Shown: positions 1 to 3,820 of the stretch, piece after piece
Position numbering within the stretch: the first letter of the stretch is position 1
Layout of the letters: the number at the start of each line of letters is the position of its first letter
Assembly (NCBI GenBank): GCA_017504335.1
Contig: JAFVRI010000182.1
Span: 1-6,506, forward strand
DNA length: 6,506 bases
From: Clostridia bacterium
GTDB lineage: Bacteria; Bacillota; Clostridia; Oscillospirales; CAG-272
Direction: 5' to 3'
Notes under the pieces: model-generated
Told to the model about the DNA's origin: nothing
The model's database searches: none
What the model saw: the letters and a program-made list of their open reading frames with translations, nothing else
Made by a program: the position numbers and the translations under genes

Positions 1-420
1 ATAATCCGCATCCAGATCATAGGTAACACTTTTGCTCAGAATGACCTCTCCGCTGATCAGATCATAGACATCGACGGTATCGATAACCTGATTGTAAAGA
101 TCCAAATCACGGGTCATCAGTGCCAACAGATAGTGCACCTCGTCCTTGTCAATCACGCTCGCCTCCACTCCCTCGTATTGGGAGACCGAGGAGAACGAAA
201 GATTCTGACCCTCATTCTCCATCACGAAATATTCGTGAAATTCATGGTCTACCGTCTCATCGGATACCGAGGGCTGCTCGGTCACGGTTGAGTCGGTGGG
301 ATTTTGATCTTCTTCCTTTCCTTTATCCTTTCCGTTGGAAAGAACGAAGAAGAGGATCACCGCCACGCCGAGGATCAATATGATCGCGGCGGGGATGATG
401 TAACGCAGTTTTCGCTTCAT
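1..420 (-). CDS. Membrane-anchored extracytoplasmic protein of unknown function, N-terminal 140 residues (partial)
   Basis: The reading frame is open from an ATG at 420 down to base 1 with no stop, so the C-terminus lies outside the window. The start is supported by AAAGGAG at 428-434, seven bases upstream. The protein begins MKRKLRYIIP and has one hydrophobic helix at about residues 7-27, after a basic N-terminus. A low-complexity linker rich in Lys, Glu, Asp, Ser and Thr follows at about 30-58 (KDKGKEEDQNPTDSTVTEQP). This looks like a signal anchor or uncleaved signal peptide, with the rest outside the cell; no lipobox cysteine is present. Residues from about 62 onward look like mixed alpha/beta globular sequence, and the last visible part (ISGEVILSKSVTYDLD) resembles a beta-strand repeat. 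I do not recognise the family. The overall plan recalls the 888-residue protein at the other end of the window, but no real homology is demonstrated. It has its own promoter at 505-533. Confidence 0.85.
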   Translation of the reverse strand, partial: MKRKLRYIIPAAIILILGVAVILFFVLSNGKDKGKEEDQNPTDSTVTEQPSVSDETVDHEFHEYFVMENEGQNLSFSSVSQYEGVEASVIDKDEVHYLLALMTRDLDLYNQVIDTVDVYDLISGEVILSKSVTYDLDADY

Positions 421-498
421 GTCCTCACTCCTTTACTGAATGATACGATGTTTCGCAGACGCCTCCTCTGCGAAGAAAGAGACTCCTCTCTTTTCTTA
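421..498 (-). promoter_or_regulatory. Structured 5' leader with two tandem GGAG-loop hairpins
   Basis: The inferred transcript start is near 498, giving a leader of about 78 nt. Read on the minus strand, hairpin 1 (493-476) is AAAGAGA-GGAG-TCTCTTT, a perfect 7-bp stem with a four-base loop. Hairpin 2 (474-452) is TTCGCAGA-GGAGGCG-TCTGCGAA, a perfect 8-bp stem with a seven-base loop. Both loops lie within the shared string AGAGGAG, and the true Shine-Dalgarno (AAAGGAG, 434-428) is a third similar site. GGA in an apical loop plus a copy at the ribosome site is the arrangement CsrA-type regulators bind; that such a regulator acts here is inference. Stabilisation of the mRNA 5' end, or loops that engage ribosomes, are alternatives. 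Confidence 0.5.
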
Positions 499-504
499 CC
501 TGCC

Positions 505-533
505 ATTATATCATTTCTACCCCAAAAAGTCAA
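505..533 (-). promoter_or_regulatory. Sigma-A type promoter for the left-edge gene
   Basis: On the minus strand, TTGACT (533-528) is followed after exactly 17 bases by TATAAT (510-505), with TG one base before the -10 (extended -10). It faces the gene starting at 420. Confidence 0.85.
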
Positions 534-616
534 TCCGATTTTGCCATTTTGGGCATATTCACCATGATTTCCTACCTATTGTATAAGGGGATGTTTTTTT
601 CTGTTTTCATGCCCTC

Positions 617-662
617 TTTTTTTCAAAAAAAGGTTGACAAAGGAAACAAATCGGTGTATAAT
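617..662 (+). promoter_or_regulatory. Sigma-A type promoter for the TrhA-family gene, with T7-C-A7 tract upstream
   Basis: TTGACA (634-639) and TATAAT (657-662) match consensus with a 17-base spacer. Directly upstream is a T7-C-A7 palindrome (617-631), which could act as an UP-like A-tract element; that role is inference. The expected start is near 669, giving a leader of about 40 nt before the ATG at 709. The stretch 534-616 between the two divergent promoters is AT-rich and holds nothing else I can name. Confidence 0.87.
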
Positions 663-708
663 ATCATAAAATGTAGTTTTGAATACCACATAAAGAGAGG
701 TTGAATAT

Positions 709-1386
709 ATGAAAAAGAGAATTCCCCTGAAGGAGCGTATCCTTCCCTCCTATACCAAGGGAGAGGAGATCTTTAATATGGTGTCCCACATTGTGGGAGG
801 AGCCATCGGTATAGCGGCGCTGACGCTCTGCGTGATCCTATCTGCTTTGCGCGGAAGTGTCGCAGGTGTTCTGTGCGGAGCCGTCTTTGGCACGTCCATG
901 GTGGTTCTGTATGCCATGTCCAGCATTTATCACGGTCTGCCTACCAACACCGCCAAAAAGGTCTTTCAGATCCTGGACCATTGCACCATCTATTTTCTCA
1001 TTGCGGGCACCTATACCCCCATTCTGATCTGCGGCATGGCGGAGCGCTATCCCGTCTCGGCATGGGTGACCTTCGGCGTGATCTGGGGCTTGACTGCCCT
1101 TGCCTGCACCCTGACCGCCATTGACATTGCCAAATATAAGGTGTTTAGCATGATCTGCTATATCGGACTGGGATGGGCGATCGTCCCCACCATGCCGAAA
1201 GCCATTGAGGTGTTGGAATGGGGCGGTTTCTCGCTGGTACTGGGCGGAGGCATCCTCTATACGGCAGGTGCGATATTTTTTAAGGTTGGAAAGAAAAAGC
1301 GGTATTTTCATTCAATTTTCCATCTTCTGACTCTGTTCGGAAGCATTTGCCATGTGCTTGCCATTCTGTTTTTTGTTTTGTGGTAA
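709..1386 (+). CDS. trhA: Hemolysin III / TrhA family membrane protein (PAQR-like, seven helices)
   Basis: This 225-residue protein has the usual family length and about seven hydrophobic segments, at roughly residues 24-44, 50-73, 86-108, 117-137, 143-162, 170-192 and 203-224. Conserved family positions are visible in order: EEIFNMVSH (19-27), SSIYH (71-75), LDHCTIYFLIAGTYTP (89-104) and HSIFHLLTLFGSICH (201-215). The Ser/His/Asp and late His residues are the presumed metal-binding, hydrolase-like site of the PAQR superfamily. Members sit in the cytoplasmic membrane. The 'hemolysin' name comes from a Bacillus cereus homologue, and bacterial TrhA proteins have been linked to membrane homeostasis, so a toxin role should not be assumed. 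The start follows GAGAGG (695-700) by eight bases. The gene is monocistronic with a strong promoter. No clear intrinsic terminator separates it from the tRNA gene 71 bases downstream, so read-through is possible. The symbol is a family assignment. Confidence 0.93.
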   Translation: MKKRIPLKERILPSYTKGEEIFNMVSHIVGGAIGIAALTLCVILSALRGSVAGVLCGAVFGTSMVVLYAMSSIYHGLPTNTAKKVFQILDHCTIYFLIAGTYTPILICGMAERYPVSAWVTFGVIWGLTALACTLTAIDIAKYKVFSMICYIGLGWAIVPTMPKAIEVLEWGGFSLVLGGGILYTAGAIFFKVGKKKRYFHSIFHLLTLFGSICHVLAILFFVLW

Positions 1387-1415
1387 ATTTTTTTGAACTT
1401 TTTTCGAAAAACCTC

Positions 1416-1444
1416 TTGATTTTTCAAAAAAGCTGTGATATAAT
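1416..1444 (+). promoter_or_regulatory. Promoter of the tRNA-Ser gene
   Basis: TTGATT (1416-1421) and TATAAT (1439-1444) are 17 bases apart, with TG one base before the -10 (extended -10). The predicted start near 1451 leaves a leader of about 7 nt before the mature tRNA. A T6-CG-A5 palindrome (1399-1411) lies just upstream of the -35, and a T5-C-A6 palindrome (1420-1431) falls inside the promoter. Confidence 0.8.
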
Positions 1445-1457
1445 ATACGGGTCGTGT

Positions 1458-1549
1458 GGAGAGGTGGCTGAGCTGGTCTAAGGCGCACGACTGGAAATCG
1501 TGTTTGGGCTAATACCCCAACGAGGGTTCGAATCCCTCCCTCTCCGCCA
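1458..1549 (+). tRNA. tRNA-Ser, anticodon GGA, with encoded CCA
   Basis: A complete class II tRNA fits 92 bases. The acceptor GGAGAGG (1458-1464) pairs with CCTCTCC (1539-1545), then comes discriminator G1546 and a genomically encoded CCA (1547-1549). The anticodon stem CACGA/TCGTG (1486-1490, 1498-1502) encloses the loop CTGGAAA with anticodon GGA at 1493-1495, which reads UCC and UCU. The long variable arm typical of serine tRNAs is a TTGGG/CCCAA hairpin at about 1504-1520. The T stem GAGGG/CCCTC (1522-1526, 1534-1538) encloses TTCGAAT. The gene has its own promoter and an intrinsic terminator one base after CCA, so it forms a single-tRNA unit. Confidence 0.98.
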
Positions 1550-1550
1550 A

Positions 1551-1584
1551 AAACCTTCTCGGACGAAGTTCGGGAAGGTTTTTT
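1551..1584 (+). terminator. Rho-independent terminator of the tRNA-Ser unit
   Basis: The 5' arm 1551-1564 pairs with 1568-1581 over about 14 positions, including two G-U pairs, around a GAA loop. The core is CCTTC/GAAGG. A T6 run (1579-1584) follows, beginning within the 3' arm. It starts one base after the tRNA CCA end. Confidence 0.85.
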
Positions 1585-1586
1585 AC

Positions 1587-1670
1587 TTTTTCACTTTTCA
1601 CTCTTCACTTTTCACTAAATTTGTCCGAGAAGTTTTTTGAAAGTAATAGGTAATAGTGAATAGTGAAAAG
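1587..1670. repeat. Heptanucleotide inverted-repeat spacer (TTTTCAC / GTGAAAA units)
   Basis: Left arm: four 7-bp units, TTTTCAC, TTTTCAC, TCTTCAC, TTTTCAC (1588-1615). Right arm, in the opposite sense: AGTAATA, GGTAATA, GTGAATA, GTGAAAA (1642-1669). The arms could pair imperfectly as a long hairpin. Between them sits GTCCGAGAAG followed by T6 (1623-1638), a near copy of the 3' half of the upstream terminator and an exact complement of its 5' arm (1555-1564). No ORF is credible here. This resembles dispersed intergenic heptamer repeats known from some bacteria; whether it is mobile cannot be seen from one copy. Confidence 0.75.
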
Positions 1671-1680
1671 GTAGAATCAA

Positions 1681-1719
1681 AAAAGAGCGGGATGCTCCGA
1701 TGAAGTATCCCGCTCTTTT
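1681..1719 (-). terminator. Bidirectional rho-independent terminator of the dehydratase gene
   Basis: AAAAGAGCGGGAT (1681-1693) and ATCCCGCTCTTTT (1707-1719) form a perfect 13-bp stem, extendable inward by about three pairs to a seven-base loop. Read on the minus strand it follows the stop codon at 1731 and ends in T6, the complement of the A run ending at 1684. It also has a U-rich 3' side on the plus strand, so it can stop transcription from either direction. Confidence 0.9.
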
Positions 1720-1730
1720 CTTCTATGTAC

Positions 1731-3620
1731 TTATTTCACACAGCCCTGCTTTTGCAGTTCTTTTTTCTGGGAGTTGATCTCCTCGGGATCGCGGAAGGAA
1801 GGAACGACCTCCTTCATTGCCTTTCGGATCGCCTCGGATTCCAGCTCGCCCTTGGCGGTCTCCAGCGCATTTCTGAGGATCGCCAGCTTTTCCTCCACCG
1901 CCTCACGGCTCAGAGGGGTATCGTACTCAATGAAGATCATCTTGTTTTCCGTACGGCTCATCCGCTCGTTGGCAATCAGCAGCTCCTCATAGAGCTTTTC
2001 ACCCGGACGCAGACCGATCTCCACAATATCAATGTCCTTATAAGGGGTATATCCCGACAGACGGATCATATTCTCCGCCAGATCCAGAATCTTTACGGGA
2101 CGTCCCATATCCAGTACAAACAGCTCGCCGCGCTTTGCCATGGCACCCGCCTGCATCACCAGCTGGCTTGCCTCGGGGATGGTCATAAAATATCGGATAA
2201 TCCGCTTATCGGTCAGGGTGATCGGTCCCCCCTGCTCGATCTGTCTGCGGAAAAGCGGGATCACCGAGCCGTTGGAGCCAAGTACGTTGCCGAAGCGGAC
2301 CGCCGCAAAGGAGGTCTTGCTGTCGGTACGGCACTGGATCACCATCTCACACATCCGCTTGGACGCGCCCATGATGTTGGTGGGATTCACCGCTTTATCG
2401 GTAGAGATCAGAATGAACCGCTCAGTTCCGTACTGCTCTGCTATGTCCGCCACGTTGTAGGTGCCCATGACATTATTCTTGATTGCCTCGCAATTGCTAT
2501 GCTCCATCAGGGGCACATGCTTATGCGCCGCGGCGTGAAATACCACCTCGGGGCGGTAATAATCAAATAAACATGCCAACCGCGCGCGATCGCGAACCGA
2601 CGCGATCTCCACCCGCAGATCCAGCTGCTCTCCGTACTCACGGATCAGCTCCTGCTGAATGTCGTAGGCGTTGTTTTCGTAAATGTCCAGAATGATCAAC
2701 CGCTTCGGATGACACTTTGCCAGCTGTCGGCAAAGCTCGCTTCCGATGGAGCCTCCTCCTCCCGTCACCATAATGACCTTATTCTCATAAAAGGATCGGG
2801 TCTCACGACTGTTGATCTCCAAGGAATGACGGAACAAAAGATCCTCAATACGAAAATCACGGATCATACGGTGACCGTCCTCACGGTCATCGTTCAAGTG
2901 AGAGATGGGTCGATCGTAAATTTTTATCTTGCAGCCCGTTGCGGCATAATAATCCCGCAGGCGATTCAGCTCCTCACCCGTCATTTTGGGAATAGCGATA
3001 AAGATCTCCTGAATGGGCTGTTGCTTCAAATAGTTCAGCGTCTCCTCATTTTCAAGAAGAACACGAATTCCCGCAATTCGTTTGCCCGCCTTTATGGGGT
3101 CCTTATCGATAAACACAAAAGGATAATAGTGGGAGGTTTTGCTGTTCAGAAGCTCCATCGCCAGCTGAACGCCAACCGCGCCCGCGCCGACGATCGCCAC
3201 ATTGATCTTCTTATCCTTGTCAATATTCTTATACTTATGCACCCTGTGATAGCGGTAAAACAAACGGCTGAGCACCGTAGCCATGGCGGTCAGACAACCC
3301 GCAAACAGGGTTGTGGCAAGACTGCCCCATCCGATCACAATCAAGCAAATAACAGCACCGATCAAGGTACCTGCCGCATCGGTCGCGATCATCTTTATGA
3401 ATACCTCCACCGAGGCATAGCGCCACACATTCAGGTAGATACGCATCAAAAGACGGGCGACCAACAGCGTGACGTATAAGATCCCCGCGCACAGCAGGCA
3501 ATCGATCCACCCTATGGCTCCAACCGTCCCCACCGTCAGCACCGCCACAAGAAAGGCTCCCAGGAAGGCTGCGGTATCCACCAATCCCAACAACAGTTTT
3601 CTATTCATCGTTTTTTCCAT
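1731..3620 (-). CDS. Membrane-bound nucleotide-sugar 4,6-dehydratase, long-form CapD/PglF/EpsC type
   Basis: This 629-residue protein has the length and layout of long-form dehydratases that convert UDP-GlcNAc-type sugars to 4-keto-6-deoxy intermediates for capsule, exopolysaccharide or glycoprotein sugars. Hydrophobic segments at about 8-32, 38-60, 80-97 and 100-118 anchor it in the membrane. A first Rossmann-like domain has VAIVGAGAVG (141-150). The catalytic SDR domain starts with VTGGGGSIGSEL (285-296) and continues with HAAAHKHVPLME (362-373) and STDKAVNPTNIMGASK (406-421). In the usual YxxxK pair, Met417 replaces Tyr and Lys421 is kept, which is characteristic of this long subfamily (for example PglF and WbpM). 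RPGEKLYEELL (538-548) is another family signature. Exact substrate is not set by sequence alone. It is monocistronic, with its own promoter and terminator, and no glycan cluster is visible next to it. An alternative start is Met5 (3608). Confidence 0.93.
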   Translation of the reverse strand: MEKTMNRKLLLGLVDTAAFLGAFLVAVLTVGTVGAIGWIDCLLCAGILYVTLLVARLLMRIYLNVWRYASVEVFIKMIATDAAGTLIGAVICLIVIGWGSLATTLFAGCLTAMATVLSRLFYRYHRVHKYKNIDKDKKINVAIVGAGAVGVQLAMELLNSKTSHYYPFVFIDKDPIKAGKRIAGIRVLLENEETLNYLKQQPIQEIFIAIPKMTGEELNRLRDYYAATGCKIKIYDRPISHLNDDREDGHRMIRDFRIEDLLFRHSLEINSRETRSFYENKVIMVTGGGGSIGSELCRQLAKCHPKRLIILDIYENNAYDIQQELIREYGEQLDLRVEIASVRDRARLACLFDYYRPEVVFHAAAHKHVPLMEHSNCEAIKNNVMGTYNVADIAEQYGTERFILISTDKAVNPTNIMGASKRMCEMVIQCRTDSKTSFAAVRFGNVLGSNGSVIPLFRRQIEQGGPITLTDKRIIRYFMTIPEASQLVMQAGAMAKRGELFVLDMGRPVKILDLAENMIRLSGYTPYKDIDIVEIGLRPGEKLYEELLIANERMSRTENKMIFIEYDTPLSREAVEEKLAILRNALETAKGELESEAIRKAMKEVVPSFRDPEEINSQKKELQKQGCVK

Positions 3621-3622
3621 CC
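3617..3622 (-). promoter_or_regulatory. Possible weak ribosome binding site favouring the Met5 start of the dehydratase
   Basis: No AGGAGG-like site lies at normal spacing before the ATG at 3620. GGATGG (3622-3617 on the minus strand) overlaps that ATG and sits eight bases before the in-frame ATG at 3608, so initiation at residue 5 is plausible. GAGGAT further upstream is about 20 bases from the first ATG, too far to serve it well. Confidence 0.3.
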
Positions 3623-3658
3623 GTATTCTTTTGAATCAGATCCTCATATACTCATTTC

Positions 3659-3687
3659 ATTTTATCACGTTTTTTTTCTGTTGTCAA
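3659..3687 (-). promoter_or_regulatory. Promoter of the dehydratase gene
   Basis: On the minus strand TTGACA (3687-3682) and TAAAAT (3664-3659) are 17 bases apart, with TG one base before the -10. The spacer contains an A8 run. The expected start is near 3652, giving a leader of roughly 30 nt. Confidence 0.82.
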
Positions 3688-3737
3688 GGGGCTTTCGCCA
3701 TATCTCGCCATTTTCCTCCCTTCCTCTTCGCTTGTCC

Positions 3738-3766
3738 TTGACAAATCCTTCTCTATCGTTTATAAT
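3738..3766 (+). promoter_or_regulatory. Promoter of the 888-residue protein gene
   Basis: TTGACA (3738-3743) and TATAAT (3761-3766) are perfect consensus hexamers with a 17-base spacer. It diverges from the dehydratase promoter, and their -35 boxes are about 50 bases apart. Confidence 0.9.
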
Positions 3767-3783
3767 ATAGTATGATGTAGCGA

Positions 3784-3813
3784 TCCAACCGTGGCTGATC
3801 GGTTGGGAAAGGA
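3784..3813 (+). promoter_or_regulatory. Leader hairpin abutting the ribosome binding site
   Basis: CCAACCG (3785-3791) and CGGTTGG (3800-3806) form a perfect 7-bp stem around an eight-base loop, extendable by a T-G pair. The ribosome site AAAGGA (3808-3813) begins one base after the stem and is seven bases before the ATG at 3821. With a start near 3773 the hairpin takes up about half of the leader. It may protect the 5' end or modulate ribosome access, or the palindrome may be a DNA operator; the sequence does not decide. Confidence 0.5.
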
Positions 3814-3820
3814 ATGATTT

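Noticed and set aside
421..500. T-box, riboswitch or attenuator in the leader of the left-edge gene
   Set aside because: The leader is only about 78 nt, has no T-box sequence or recognisable riboswitch core, and no terminator hairpin with a U run on the minus strand.
120..567. Two overlapping 87-codon plus-strand frames in the left-edge region
   Set aside because: They run antisense to the left-edge gene and across its leader and promoter. Their translations are Arg/Pro/Ser-rich, as expected of shadow frames.
709..1386. Reading the hemolysin III name as evidence for a virulence toxin
   Set aside because: The family is widespread in harmless bacteria and is better understood as PAQR-like membrane homeostasis proteins; nothing around it suggests a toxin locus.
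1387..1411. Possible intrinsic terminator of the TrhA-family gene (T runs with a T6-CG-A5 palindrome)
   Set aside because: The stem would be only A-T pairs and is too weak for a convincing rho-independent terminator; the T runs are better read as part of the tRNA promoter upstream region.
1725..2570. A 281-codon plus-strand frame over the 3' part of the dehydratase gene, and another at 2709-3479
   Set aside because: Both are opposite a gene with unmistakable family motifs. The first even begins in the terminator-proximal spacer, and neither has a ribosome site.
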